From Sulfolobus sp. E5-1-F (GTDB lineage: Archaea; Thermoproteota; Thermoprotei_A; Sulfolobales; Sulfolobaceae), in the NCBI RefSeq assembly GCF_009601705.1, contig NZ_CP045687.1:31527-95526 (forward strand): DNA of 64,000 nt. The letters run 5' to 3'. Under the pieces are notes generated by a model that had not been told where the DNA came from, did not search any database, and worked only from the letters and a program-made list of their open reading frames with translations. Below are positions 47,180-56,973 of this stretch, piece after piece; the first letter of the stretch is position 1; every line of letters begins with the position of its first letter. A program made the translations under genes and the position numbers.

Positions 47180-48323
47180 TAGTAGTTTCCTGAAAATGAC
47201 GTCAATTTGAAATACCTTAAAAACTTTTTAGGATGATAATACCAAGACTAAACAATGAAAATAACGAGTCTCTTCAACAGGGGATTTGCAAAGGTAAGGA
47301 AGTACCTAGAGAAAGTGAAGAAGACGCTAGGCAGTAAATCCCTAGTGAAGTTACTGGGTGCATCTCTGATCGAGGATGGATCAATGAGGGCCAAGTGCAC
47401 CACGGCTGGAATTGACTACGAATACGCCTTGAGGAAGTTAGAGGAGGTCGCTAAGGTCGATCTAATCGAAGTAGTGAAGGAATTAGTAGGGGAACACAAG
47501 GTCCAGCTCTCAATAGACGACACACTAAACGAGAAATACTACGCTGAAGCCGCGTGGGTCTCAGCTCACATGACCCAATTCTTCTACTCCAGGAAGGATA
47601 AAACCTACATCCCAGCACACCAAATCCTTGTAGCCACAATAAGGGACTTGGAAACCAACGAGGTCTACTTGATCCACCTCGAGATCTACCTACCACAAAA
47701 AGTCGTGAATATCTTGAAACAAGAAGGGAAGCCAGTCCAGTTCAGAACGAAGATCGAAATCGCAATTGAGCTGATAGAGAAAGTGAGGAGGAGGCTTAAC
47801 GTTAGTTCAATAGCGTTCGATTCGTGGTACGTGAACAGGAGAACTCTTCTGCCCGGTGTTGTTTCGGAACTTAAGGCGAGCGCGCGGGTTACCGAGGGAG
47901 GTAGATCCGTGCCGGTCGCCGAGTTCCCCGAGGGAGAGTTCTCCGTCACGTACCTCGGCGTTCCTATTAAATTAATTGTAGTTAATAATTATAAAGGTTG
48001 CGGGAGGAGGTACTTCTTCACGACCGACCTAACCATGACCTCTGAGGAGGTAATAACGACTTGGGAGAATAGGTGGGATGTTGAAACTGTGATAAGGGAT
48101 TTGAAGGTCCTAGGCCTTAGGAGCAGTTCGTTCAAGAGCGTAGTCAAGATCCTCGGATACATGAAGCTTGTTGGACTAGTCGTGAACTTCCTCCACATCT
48201 TGAAGTATGAGCTCGGTTCCCACCTTGGTGTAAAGGCTCTCTCAAGGTACTTGAAAAACGTTTATGGATACTTCCTTGACTATAAGAAACTATTCAGACT
48301 ACGATAAAATCTATAAAGTACTA
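47180..48323 (+). mobile_element. IS4-like insertion sequence, copy 2 (ISC1217-like), intact
   Basis: This element is the same 1144 bp as copy 1 at 3498-4641, in the same orientation, with the same TAGTAGTTTCC and AAAGTACTA ends. A perfect 7-bp direct repeat TTTTGAT flanks it at 47173-47179 and 48324-48330. The two copies differ at fewer than about 15 bases, so they are recent relatives. The insertion sits between the MFS gene and the DUF2173-like gene and breaks no visible coding region. Confidence 0.92.
47255..48307 (+). CDS. IS4-like DDE transposase, copy 2
   Basis: The 350-residue protein is identical to copy 1 except at residues 10 (Gly for Arg), 13 (Lys for Arg) and 46 (Ala for Thr). 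The DDE and YREK-type residues (Asp88/89, Asp189, Trp270, Arg273, Glu277, Lys284) are unchanged, so it should be active if expressed. Its ends and flanking duplication are intact. Confidence 0.93.
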   Translation: MKITSLFNRGFAKVRKYLEKVKKTLGSKSLVKLLGASLIEDGSMRAKCTTAGIDYEYALRKLEEVAKVDLIEVVKELVGEHKVQLSIDDTLNEKYYAEAAWVSAHMTQFFYSRKDKTYIPAHQILVATIRDLETNEVYLIHLEIYLPQKVVNILKQEGKPVQFRTKIEIAIELIEKVRRRLNVSSIAFDSWYVNRRTLLPGVVSELKASARVTEGGRSVPVAEFPEGEFSVTYLGVPIKLIVVNNYKGCGRRYFFTTDLTMTSEEVITTWENRWDVETVIRDLKVLGLRSSSFKSVVKILGYMKLVGLVVNFLHILKYELGSHLGVKALSRYLKNVYGYFLDYKKLFRLR

Positions 48324-48465
48324 TTTTGATATTTTTGCACATTATTTGCTTAGCTTTTAAAGTAAAGTAGACAAGATTAAAATTTTACTTGTTATATTTT
48401 TTATTATGTTTAATCATAAAATTTATTAAAAATGATAAATCTAATATTTAGTAGAGGTGCAAAAA

Positions 48466-48804
48466 ATGAGCGAAAAACTCGATAAACTAATGCAATTAAA
48501 AGGAGCGATAGCTGCTGGACAATATACTCCTGATGGGAAACTTGTGGAATATAAGGGACCATTAACAAGAGAGATTGCTGAGATGGTAGCAAAGATGGCA
48601 GCAGCTAACACTTTAATGGGAACTGTGGAAGCAGAGTCTTTCACAAAAATTTCTGGAATGAAATGGACTCCATTCTTAGGGTGGGCAGTAGCTGCTGGAG
48701 AGTATGCAGTATGCGTAATGGGAAATTATGGAGTATTTGTTAAACTTTCTGAGGCAGATTTCAATCAAATATTCAAAACATTAAGAGAAGTAGCTGGAAT
48801 CTAA
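48466..48804 (+). CDS. DUF2173-like (roadblock/LC7-type fold) small protein
   Basis: I choose ATG 48466 because a GAGGTG ribosome-binding sequence lies at 48454-48459, six bases upstream; a GTG at 48457 overlaps that site and is unlikely. The 112-residue protein has LMQLKGAIAAGQYTPDGKLV near the start, ANTLMGTVEAESFTKISGM in the middle and the Trp-rich GWAVAAGEYAVCVMGNYGVF in the second half. This matches the DUF2173 family from memory, whose fold resembles roadblock/LC7 domains. The function is unknown; GTPase-linked or sulfur-oxidation contexts have been described for relatives. Confidence 0.8.
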   Translation: MSEKLDKLMQLKGAIAAGQYTPDGKLVEYKGPLTREIAEMVAKMAAANTLMGTVEAESFTKISGMKWTPFLGWAVAAGEYAVCVMGNYGVFVKLSEADFNQIFKTLREVAGI

Positions 48805-48806
48805 GG

Positions 48807-49583
48807 CTAGAAAGTTTTATAATATTTTCTTTTTTCATAAATCCAATCCTCACTTTCTTCATGGCATTCTATATCGTATCTCTTACAATTCTCCAATATT
48901 CTATTTTTCAAACTAACCCACCACCATGTAGAACCTTCCTTAAATTTTAACCCCTTATAGTAGTGGAAATTATCAAAAATTACCCTTACCTTAATATTTG
49001 AAATTTCACGAATTATATCCTCTATCTCCATATCATTTATGCCTTGAATAATAGGCCCTAAGAAAATCCACGTTTCTAGCCCTTCATCGCTGAGTTTCTT
49101 TAAGGCTCGTAATCTGGCTCTAGCTGGAGGTGCATTGGGTTCTAACCTATTATTTAAACTAGTAACTGTAAATCCAACATCTACTCTGTCCTTGTATTCT
49201 AAGAGTACGTCAATATCTCTTAAAACTAAAGGTGACTTGGTCTGAATTGAAACTCTGAAACCATTTTTTAACAGCACCTTTAGGCTTTCCCTAGTGAGTT
49301 TTCTTAAAGCCTCTATTGGTTGATAAGCATCAGTTATCGTAGATATTCCGACTACTCCTTTCTTATAGATTTTCACTTCTTTCATTAAAACCTCAAGCAA
49401 ATTCTCCTTAATTATTACTACCTTCCCCCAATTTTCTGAAGCCTCCTTATTTGGAGTAAAATTAGGGGCATAGCAATAGGGACAAGAATATACACAACCT
49501 AAATAAGGATTTAAACTATAGTCTAATTCTCTCAATCCAGATTTGCTCAAAGCAGATTTTACTTTAATGGACTTTACTATCAT
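48807..49583 (-). CDS. Radical SAM protein, spore-photoproduct-lyase-like (SplB/Rv2578c type)
   Basis: The start at ATG 49583 overlaps the TAA of the upstream gene (TAATG). The 258-residue product has the radical SAM cluster motif in LGCVYSCPYCYAPNF (C-x3-C-x2-C) and later KSPLVLRDIDVLLEYKDRVD and LGPIIQGIND, typical of the DNA repair photolyase-like group. Similar proteins are predicted to reverse base damage, but the substrate is unproven. It is co-translated with NreA, which supports a DNA-repair role. Confidence 0.86.
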   Translation of the reverse strand: MIVKSIKVKSALSKSGLRELDYSLNPYLGCVYSCPYCYAPNFTPNKEASENWGKVVIIKENLLEVLMKEVKIYKKGVVGISTITDAYQPIEALRKLTRESLKVLLKNGFRVSIQTKSPLVLRDIDVLLEYKDRVDVGFTVTSLNNRLEPNAPPARARLRALKKLSDEGLETWIFLGPIIQGINDMEIEDIIREISNIKVRVIFDNFHYYKGLKFKEGSTWWWVSLKNRILENCKRYDIECHEESEDWIYEKRKYYKTF

Positions 49584-50773
49584 TATAACCACTTATCAAT
49601 GGTATTAAAGGAGAGTAATGACTTCCTTAACCACTCCTTCAAATCTGACCTTAATAAGCTCTTGACGAAGTCTAAAGCTATATTTATGTTATCGAATACT
49701 ATTGGTTTGCCTTTAAACATTTCCCTAACGTTTTCCCTAACAAACCAGACACCTACAGGTAAGTTAAATCCTTCATATATTTCCCTCCATAATATTGCAG
49801 TTGCTTGTCTTTTTCTACTTGCCAAAAATTCTGCTACGCCTAATCTAGAAGCATAATAACAACCCCCTATTTCTGGATAATCTGATCTTCCGTGATATCT
49901 TTCGCTATCAACTTCTATATCAACATAATTGCCAAATTTATTCCAAGTACTTCCAGGATACCAAGCTTCTCCCCATTCAAAACTCCACTTTCTAGGGAGA
50001 AGAATTGCAATGAAAAGATTCTTATTATGTTTTCTAAAATAAACTTCCACCTTATCTATCGTTTCATAACGCTTTATACTCTCAATTAGAGTATCTGATA
50101 TAGCTTTATCTACTGCTGTTATACTCCATCTTGTGGGTACTAATTTTCTTTCTTTCCCGATTCCTCCAACGCTTAATATCCTAGATATTTTTTCCACATC
50201 AACCCCTGCATTATACAATTTCATTATACCATCTTTTGCCTTCATATCATTATCACTATAGACCTTCTCCACTACTGATAATGGAGGCGGTAATGTACCT
50301 ATTTCGAGCTTTTCCAATGGCGCTGAAGGGCCTAATGGCGGTAAACTCTCATCCAAAATACCTCCAAAAGGTACTCTTTTTAGCCTTAAATCCAATTCCA
50401 CTGGTCTCGACGATATTGCTATGCTCTGAATATCTAGTAAAAACCTATCTGGTAATCTTGCAGCATCCCTATGGTATTTTACACCTCCTCTAACTAAGGA
50501 AAGCCTCATAGATAGGAACTCAGTTAGGTCAGCATTAAGCCAATATTTGGGATTTTCAAATTTACTCGTATCTCCCAAAATTGGCGGAGTAGAGGGATAA
50601 ACTGTAATTTTGGGGTAACTAAACCTGCCTACAAATACTGCTGGTGGAGAAGAACCATATACCTCCTTGAAATTTATTCTCACAGTCTTAGTACTGACTA
50701 TAACTGGACAGTATGAAAGACCGCAAAGGTACTTTGCCCCTCTACACCTTATGCATAACTCCGGTCTTATCAC
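49583..50773 (-). CDS. nreA: NreA-family DNA repair protein
   Basis: The 396-residue protein begins with a zinc-binding-like cluster of Cys (C7, C10, C17, C22 in CIRCRGAKYLCGLSYCPV). It continues with NreA blocks (PPAVFVGRFSYPKITVYPST, RPVELDLRLKRVPFGGILDE, LVPTRWSITAVDKAISDTLI). The C-terminus TIDKWL looks like a PCNA-interaction peptide. NreA proteins protect archaea from DNA crosslinks and bind PCNA. It starts with GTG 50773. It is translationally coupled to the radical SAM gene downstream. Confidence 0.9.
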   Translation of the reverse strand: MIRPELCIRCRGAKYLCGLSYCPVIVSTKTVRINFKEVYGSSPPAVFVGRFSYPKITVYPSTPPILGDTSKFENPKYWLNADLTEFLSMRLSLVRGGVKYHRDAARLPDRFLLDIQSIAISSRPVELDLRLKRVPFGGILDESLPPLGPSAPLEKLEIGTLPPPLSVVEKVYSDNDMKAKDGIMKLYNAGVDVEKISRILSVGGIGKERKLVPTRWSITAVDKAISDTLIESIKRYETIDKVEVYFRKHNKNLFIAILLPRKWSFEWGEAWYPGSTWNKFGNYVDIEVDSERYHGRSDYPEIGGCYYASRLGVAEFLASRKRQATAILWREIYEGFNLPVGVWFVRENVREMFKGKPIVFDNINIALDFVKSLLRSDLKEWLRKSLLSFNTIDKWL

Positions 50774-50795
50774 TAATTTAATCTAACTCTCTTAT

Positions 50796-52532
50796 CTATA
50801 TAATATTTTTATCAGTTAACTTATCGTTAAGCTCCTTTATTGCAATTACCAACTGAGCATGAACGAAAATCTGAGGAAAGTTACCTGTAAACTCTTCTTT
50901 TTCTACGTCTATATGTTCACCAACTAAATGCAGTTTTCCTGAAACTTTACTAATCTTATCCAATATTTCTAAAGCCTTTTCTATTTTTCCCATTCTTATA
51001 TAAACTCTAGCAAGCCAGACCGTGGTCAACAAAAAGGGATGTTTCGCTTCTCCCATGAAATCAGTCTTATACCTTTTCACAAATACATCGGTTCTTAGAT
51101 CATTTTCGATTTTCGTCAGAGTATTAATAAATATATCATCATTGACTTCAATGAACCCATATAATGGTGCTGATAGTATCGATGAATCTACGTCATCAGT
51201 GTCCCCACAGTATCTAATAAAATAATTGTTCCTTACACAGTTTGTTAATATCCAGTTTCTAAGCCTTTCCCTCTCTTTAGACCAAATATCCCCATATCCA
51301 ATCAGACTTGCTAGTTTTCCTATTCTGTCTAGTGCTATCCACATCATAATTTTAGAGTGAGTATAGTGTTGAGGACTTCCCCTATCCTCCCAAATTCCCG
51401 AATCTTTTAAGCTCCAGTTCTCAGCTATCCAATCCCCAATGTACTTCACTTTACTAAAAACATCTTTAAGAAACACTTGATCATTGGTGATCTTTATATA
51501 CTTATAAAGTGTCGAAATGAAAAATCCTTCAATGTCCAATTGAATCTGGGAAGAGGCACCATTTCCTATTCTTACTGGTTTAGAGTCCTTGTAGCCTGAT
51601 AACCATCTTAATTGTCTTTCAGGTGGGGGGATAGTACCTTCTATCGTATATAGGGGATAGTAAAATGGCTTTGATGAAAAATTTATAAGTGAAAGTAAGA
51701 AGTTTATTATCCTTCTAGCTTCTACAACGTATCCAGCTTCTAACAAGGCTTCAGCTATAATCGAAGAATCTCTTACCCACGCAAATCTATAATCCCAATT
51801 TCTCTTACCACCTTCAACTTCTGGTAAAGATGTAGTAGGTGCTGCAATGACTCCACCAGAAGGTGCATAAATAGAGCCTAACATTGCGTATATGGATGTC
51901 TTATAAAGATAATTAAATGCTCTAACATCTCTTACATCAATACTTTTCCAATAGTTTATTGTTTTTTCAAACGATCTTTCATATATTGCATTTAATGCTT
52001 TACCTCTTTCGCTGAAAATACCATGTTTAACGTCAGAGGCATAGTTAGCTATTAGATACCCTTTCCCATTACTAAATTCCCAAACGTAATTTCCGAATCT
52101 TTTTACCTCCCCTGAAAAGTCGTAAAGAAACGCTATACAATCCCTTCCCCTTGGGTTTACAAATCTACTACCATCGATAATGGGTTTATATAGGGAATAG
52201 TAGAATCTAGGTTTAAACACAACCTTAAAGGGAATTTCAGATTCAACCTTTCTTATAATTACTGTTTCACCTAGCGGTATGAGATCTGTGATATTTATTT
52301 CACCTTCTTTAGTGCGTATATTAGTCGTTAATACTAATGGATAAGCGTATTCTTGGTTAACACCTATTATTTCTTGTCCTTCTGGTAAAATGGAAAACTC
52401 TCCACCATCTTCATCTAACAACTTAGTGAACAGTGATGGTGAATCGAATTTAGGAGTTGGAAACCAAACTATCGAGGATAAATCAATCAGTGCTGATGTT
52501 ATCTGATTTGATATGAACCCAAGCGGTTTCAT
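50796..52532 (-). CDS. GH15-family glycoside hydrolase (glucoamylase/trehalase-like), copy 2
   Basis: From ATG 52532 the product has 578 residues; TTG 52553 adds seven less typical residues. It has the same architecture as copy 1, with GGKRNWDYRFAWVRDSSIIA, WEDRGSPQHYTHSKIM (general acid region) and LVGEHIDVEKEEFTGNFPQI (general base region). The divergent sequence suggests a different substrate, for example trehalose rather than maltodextrin. It has no signal peptide, so it acts in the cytoplasm. It lies downstream of no co-directional partner. Confidence 0.9.
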   Translation of the reverse strand: MKPLGFISNQITSALIDLSSIVWFPTPKFDSPSLFTKLLDEDGGEFSILPEGQEIIGVNQEYAYPLVLTTNIRTKEGEINITDLIPLGETVIIRKVESEIPFKVVFKPRFYYSLYKPIIDGSRFVNPRGRDCIAFLYDFSGEVKRFGNYVWEFSNGKGYLIANYASDVKHGIFSERGKALNAIYERSFEKTINYWKSIDVRDVRAFNYLYKTSIYAMLGSIYAPSGGVIAAPTTSLPEVEGGKRNWDYRFAWVRDSSIIAEALLEAGYVVEARRIINFLLSLINFSSKPFYYPLYTIEGTIPPPERQLRWLSGYKDSKPVRIGNGASSQIQLDIEGFFISTLYKYIKITNDQVFLKDVFSKVKYIGDWIAENWSLKDSGIWEDRGSPQHYTHSKIMMWIALDRIGKLASLIGYGDIWSKERERLRNWILTNCVRNNYFIRYCGDTDDVDSSILSAPLYGFIEVNDDIFINTLTKIENDLRTDVFVKRYKTDFMGEAKHPFLLTTVWLARVYIRMGKIEKALEILDKISKVSGKLHLVGEHIDVEKEEFTGNFPQIFVHAQLVIAIKELNDKLTDKNII

Positions 52533-52637
52533 AACTAATAAAAGGTTAAACAACTATATAACTCATTATCTGAAGAAGGTAACTAGATTATAATCATTAT
52601 TAAGGGTGGAAGTGAATAATAAATACTATGATTAAAG

Positions 52638-53171
52638 ATGTACTGCCTTGATGACAGAAAAAGAGTTCCAGTAAATGTTGTATGTTCGTCCTATAATTTC
52701 AAAATCAAGGCTATAGTGAATGGAAAACCTTATATGGCTAGCTATGAGGAATTATGGAACTTTCCATTAGATGGTTTGAATAGCATTCATTTATTCGAAA
52801 ATTTAGATTACGCGTTGAGGAATGACCCGTTCCTTTCAGTTACTAGTTCCTTAGCAATATTCGTTTCCGAAAAGGAGGATATTGAAGGTTTCGTAGAACT
52901 AATATTATCGAAAACGCTTTTTGAAATAAGATCTATTATTTTAGCTGAAAATCCGATTTCGCGATACGGAGATAATGAAATTACATTATCCTCAAGTTCA
53001 TACTATTATTATCTAAGTTATAGGAACGATAGATTGATAATCAAAGCTAAGGATAAAGAAGGATACTATGAGGCAAACATGAAATTACACAATTTTAACT
53101 TCGTAAGTGATTATAGGGAGTTGTTGAGAAATATGGAAAAGATTGGGAAAAGTACAAGAATCGTTATTTGA
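52638..53171 (+). CDS. Hypothetical protein, family not recognised
   Basis: The 177-residue protein has mixed alpha/beta composition, no membrane segment, and no motif that I recognise. A central tyrosine-rich strand (SSSSYYYYLSYRNDRLIIKA) is notable. It ends 33 bases before a CBS-domain gene on the same strand, so they may form an operon. ATG 52638 is preceded by an AT-rich region but no clear ribosome-binding site. Coding composition resembles other host genes. Confidence 0.6.
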   Translation: MYCLDDRKRVPVNVVCSSYNFKIKAIVNGKPYMASYEELWNFPLDGLNSIHLFENLDYALRNDPFLSVTSSLAIFVSEKEDIEGFVELILSKTLFEIRSIILAENPISRYGDNEITLSSSSYYYYLSYRNDRLIIKAKDKEGYYEANMKLHNFNFVSDYRELLRNMEKIGKSTRIVI

Positions 53172-53204
53172 AAGTTTTTTAACTATCATGACAATATATT
53201 ACAT

Positions 53205-53957
53205 ATGAAAGTGATTGATATAGCTTATCCTATTGTAATAACTATTTTCCCAGAATCGTCATTAAAGGAGGCAATTGATATACTTTCAAATAATCCGTCT
53301 GGTAGAATTGTTGTTTTAAAGGACGAAAAGCCTATTGGAATAGTTTCTACTAGGGATGTTGTTGCTTCTTTTAGTGAGTATGGAACAAATATATACGATT
53401 TAAAGGTTAAGGATATAATGAGCAAGGATTTAGTTACTGTCTCACCTAACGATGACGTCAATGATGTAGTTAGAATAATGCTAATGAACAATATTGGAGG
53501 AATTCCAGTAGTTGATAATAACACTATCGTAGGTATTTTTACTGAAAGAGAAGTATTGAAACTAATAGCATCCTCAGTATTCTCTGGGTTAGTGGATTCC
53601 GTGATGTCATGTAACATAATATCTATAGGCGAGGAAAACACAATATTAGATGCTGCAAAACTGATGGCAATGAATAACGTAAGGCGATTGCCAGTATTTG
53701 GCAGAGATAATAAACTTATTGGTATAATTACTGCAGCCGATATAATTAAATATCTAGCTAAAAATAAATATATAGGAAAAGTCTTGGATGCAGGAACTAA
53801 AAACCCAATAACTATAAACAGATATTACAGTATATTAAATGCAGCTAAATTGATGATAGAAAAGAGAATAGGAACATTACCAGTTATGGAAAATCAAAAA
53901 TTGATAGGGATTGTTACTGAAAGAGACCTTATGTATGCGTACATTAACATAGTATAA
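53205..53957 (+). CDS. Protein with four CBS motifs
   Basis: The 250-residue protein is composed of two Bateman modules. Each CBS unit shows the pattern of a variable strand, a GRIVVLKDEKPIGIVSTRDV-like turn and a following helix. Units start near residues 8, 70, 130 and 195 (PVVDNNTIVGIFTEREV, PVFGRDNKLIGIITAADI, PVMENQKLIGIVTERDL). CBS pairs sense adenosine nucleotides or bind metal and nucleic acids. There is no catalytic domain attached. The target protein is unknown. Confidence 0.93.
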   Translation: MKVIDIAYPIVITIFPESSLKEAIDILSNNPSGRIVVLKDEKPIGIVSTRDVVASFSEYGTNIYDLKVKDIMSKDLVTVSPNDDVNDVVRIMLMNNIGGIPVVDNNTIVGIFTEREVLKLIASSVFSGLVDSVMSCNIISIGEENTILDAAKLMAMNNVRRLPVFGRDNKLIGIITAADIIKYLAKNKYIGKVLDAGTKNPITINRYYSILNAAKLMIEKRIGTLPVMENQKLIGIVTERDLMYAYINIV

Positions 53958-53974
53958 AACGACTTTTAAGTTAT

Positions 53975-55492
53975 CTATTTTTGACCTCCATTATTAGCTA
54001 GCTTTTCCGTATCTGTCCTTCTCCAAGGCTCTGCACTTTCCTTAAACTCAATACTCTTCTCTATTTGTGATAAGTATCTAGCAATCTTCTCAGCATACTC
54101 GTAATCGTAAATCCTATTTATGGCAATTCTCTGAGCTTCTGGACTACCTGCTCCATGAACCGACTCGATAAGAAACGCAACGCTAAAGCCTATATTCTCC
54201 AATAATCTTACCATTCTTAGTCTATCTTCCGTAGTGTAGTCCATTATACCTTGTAGATATTTTTCAATGTATGGTTTAAGTTTAGGATTCTTTAAATCCC
54301 ACTCACTAGGAGCAGTGCCTATTATACCTCCTGCGATATCGGTTGAGAGCTTAGTAATCTCGTAAGGAAATCTCGTGACTAGTTGCTTAGTGACGTTTGC
54401 AAACATCGGATTCACCCACCAGCACCCATCTTCACATAATTTAACTGCATCGAGACTGGCTGCAATGCCACTTCCGTACATGTTCTCGTTTAACAGAACC
54501 ATTTCATTTAGCTTATTCTGAATATGTGGAGCTTTTTCAACTCCGATTTGTTTAGCTAAATTATACGCTGCGCCAATTATCACATCTCCTAATCCGGACT
54601 TACAACCTCCATAACCTTGCCTGTGATAAGAGCTGAAAATTTCAACTAAGATTCCGCTCATCTGCCAATCTCCTAGCATAAACACTCTTTCCATTGGAAC
54701 GAACACGTTGTCAAATATTACTAAACCCTCATGATTAGTACGATAGGGTAATCCATCTATCTCCCCTTCTTCTAACCTTCTCCCATCATTAACTTGCCTT
54801 CCAATTATAACTTTGATTCCCTCAGTATCTAATGGAATAGAAAAAGCTACCGCGAAATCCTTATCTTTTTCACTCATCGCTCTAGTTGGCATTACCACAA
54901 TCTCCTCAGCAGCTGCTATTCCGGTTATATTAGCCTTAGCACCAGAAACATAAATACCGTCTTTAGTAACTTGAGTAACTCTTAGATAAGCGTGAGGTTG
55001 CTCATGGGGTCTTAACGTTCTTATACCCTTAACATCAGTCATTGCTCCAGCCAGTGCTATATCATTCTTTTGAACATATTTCAGATATTCCACAAATCTC
55101 TCATAGTACTCCTTTTTCCCTTTTTCCGCCATTAGCTTAGATGTGACGTATATTGTATTTAACGCGTCCCATCCTACGCATCTTTGGAAGCAAGCTCCAG
55201 TTTTGTGACTTATCTTTCTCAGAAGTTTAACCTTAGCTGCCAAATCCTCTGGAGATCTATGAATATGGGTAAATCTATTTACTTCTTCATTAATAAAGGA
55301 ACTCCATGCTCTTGCTAGAGATTTACTATCCTCGTCATGAGCAGCATCATAAGTTGCTTTGAATGCTAGCACTGAAGGCTTCAAGAAAGGATGCTCAGTT
55401 ACGTCTTTTACTTCCTTTCCCATAACGTAAATTTCAACCTTATTCCTATGTTTAATTGCATTAACGTACTCATCACCAGTTCTTAGAACCAT
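53975..55492 (-). CDS. 4-hydroxybutyryl-CoA dehydratase-like (HpaB-type flavin/[4Fe-4S]) protein
   Basis: The 505-residue protein is of the 4-hydroxyphenylacetate hydroxylase (HpaB) family. It has Cys101 and Cys105 in [18 protein letters not shown], and His289 and Cys296 in [14 protein letters not shown]. The four residues have the spacing of the [4Fe-4S] ligands Cys99, Cys103, His292 and Cys299 of clostridial 4-hydroxybutyryl-CoA dehydratase. That enzyme is a key step of the 3-hydroxypropionate/4-hydroxybutyrate CO2-fixation cycle of Sulfolobales. Plain HpaB oxygenases lack this set. No cycle partner gene is adjacent. Confidence 0.82.
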   Translation of the reverse strand: MVLRTGDEYVNAIKHRNKVEIYVMGKEVKDVTEHPFLKPSVLAFKATYDAAHDEDSKSLARAWSSFINEEVNRFTHIHRSPEDLAAKVKLLRKISHKTGACFQRCVGWDALNTIYVTSKLMAEKGKKEYYERFVEYLKYVQKNDIALAGAMTDVKGIRTLRPHEQPHAYLRVTQVTKDGIYVSGAKANITGIAAAEEIVVMPTRAMSEKDKDFAVAFSIPLDTEGIKVIIGRQVNDGRRLEEGEIDGLPYRTNHEGLVIFDNVFVPMERVFMLGDWQMSGILVEIFSSYHRQGYGGCKSGLGDVIIGAAYNLAKQIGVEKAPHIQNKLNEMVLLNENMYGSGIAASLDAVKLCEDGCWWVNPMFANVTKQLVTRFPYEITKLSTDIAGGIIGTAPSEWDLKNPKLKPYIEKYLQGIMDYTTEDRLRMVRLLENIGFSVAFLIESVHGAGSPEAQRIAINRIYDYEYAEKIARYLSQIEKSIEFKESAEPWRRTDTEKLANNGGQK

Positions 55493-55621
55493 ATAATAAA
55501 ATAGTAGGACTGGTTTATAAAGTTAGATATTTGCCAATAAATATAATAATAAAAACTTTATGACTAACATTTTTAAAATTCTAACCAACATACTTAAAAA
55601 GGTAGAATACACTATATTTTA

Positions 55622-56935
55622 GTGGATGAGGAACTTTATACTTTAATTGAATTCTTAAAGAAACCCTCCATATCCGCAACTGGAGAAGGAATAGAGGAAA
55701 CGGCAAACTATCTCAAAGAAACCATAGAGAAATTATTAGGCGTAAAAGCGAATATTGAGAGGACTAAAGGTCATCCGGTAGTATATGCTGAAATTAACGT
55801 TAATGCCAAAAAAACACTACTAGTTTACAACCATTATGATGTCCAACCAGTGGATCCAATAAGTGAGTGGAAAAGAGCGCCTTTTTCAGCGACAATTGAA
55901 AATGGCAGAATTTACGCTAGAGGAGCCTCTGACAATAAAGGAACATTAATGGCGAGGCTATTTGCTATTAAACACTTATTAGATAAGAACGAATTAAACG
56001 TTAACGTGAAATTACTTTATGAGGGAGAAGAAGAAATCGGCAGTGTAAATTTAGAAGAGTATATCGAAAAGAATACAAATAAACTAAAGGCAGATTCAGT
56101 AATAATGGAGGGTGCTGGCTTAGACCCTAAAGGAAGGCCACAAATAGTGCTAGGAGTAAAAGGGTTATTATATGTTGAACTAATTCTTGATTATGGAACT
56201 AAAGATTTACACTCTTCAAATGCACCAATAGTTAGAAATCCGTGCGTTGATCTATCCAGGATAATATCTACGTTAGTGGATATGGAAGGAAGAGTATTAA
56301 TTGAAGGGTTTTATGATGACGTGAGAGAGTTAACTGAAGAAGAAAGAGAGTTAATAAGGAAGTACGATATAGATGTAGAGGAGCTAAGAAATGCGTTAGG
56401 GTTTAAAGAATTAAGGTATTCTGATAGAAATAAGATTGCCGAGGCATTACTAACTTACCCAACTTGTAATGTGGATGGATTCGAGTGCGGATATACTGGG
56501 AAGGGTAGTAAAACGATTGTACCGCATAGAGCCTTTGCGAAATTAGATTTTAGGCTAGTCCCTAACCAAGATCCTTACAAAATTTTCGAGTTGTTAAAGA
56601 AACACCTACAAAAGGTTGGCTTTAATGGAGAAATAATTACTCACGGCTTCGAATATCCTGTTAGGACGTCAGTTAATTCTCCAGTAGTCAAGGCAATGAT
56701 TGAATCCGCTAAAAGAGTATATGGAACTGAACCACAAGTTATTCCTAACTCTGCTGGGACGCAACCCATGGGGCTATTTGTTTATAAGTTGGGGATAAAA
56801 GATGCAGTTAGCGCAATAGGTGCTGGGGGGTATTACTCAAATGCGCATGCGTCTAATGAAAATATTAAGATAGATGACTACTATAAAGCTATAAAACATA
56901 CCGAGGAATTTCTAAGATTATATTCTACACTATAA
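55622..56935 (+). CDS. M20-family metallopeptidase / ArgE-DapE-like deacylase
   Basis: The 437-residue protein has the M20 metal sites: LLVYNHYDVQPVDPISEWK (His and Asp), ARGASDNKGTLMARL (bridging Asp), YEGEEEIGSVNLEEYI (catalytic Glu pair) and a late GAGGYYSNAHASNENI (His). A dimerisation lid domain lies at about residues 190-320. It could be a dipeptidase or an N-acyl amino acid deacylase. It starts with GTG 55622 and is probably leaderless. Confidence 0.9.
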   Translation: MDEELYTLIEFLKKPSISATGEGIEETANYLKETIEKLLGVKANIERTKGHPVVYAEINVNAKKTLLVYNHYDVQPVDPISEWKRAPFSATIENGRIYARGASDNKGTLMARLFAIKHLLDKNELNVNVKLLYEGEEEIGSVNLEEYIEKNTNKLKADSVIMEGAGLDPKGRPQIVLGVKGLLYVELILDYGTKDLHSSNAPIVRNPCVDLSRIISTLVDMEGRVLIEGFYDDVRELTEEERELIRKYDIDVEELRNALGFKELRYSDRNKIAEALLTYPTCNVDGFECGYTGKGSKTIVPHRAFAKLDFRLVPNQDPYKIFELLKKHLQKVGFNGEIITHGFEYPVRTSVNSPVVKAMIESAKRVYGTEPQVIPNSAGTQPMGLFVYKLGIKDAVSAIGAGGYYSNAHASNENIKIDDYYKAIKHTEEFLRLYSTL

Positions 56936-56973
56936 TGTATAATCTTAATAAATAAGAAAGAAAAATATTCTAT

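Noticed and set aside
53225..53641. 138-codon minus-strand frame within the CBS gene
   Set aside because: The plus-strand CBS motifs are clear and conserved; the antisense frame is a coding shadow.
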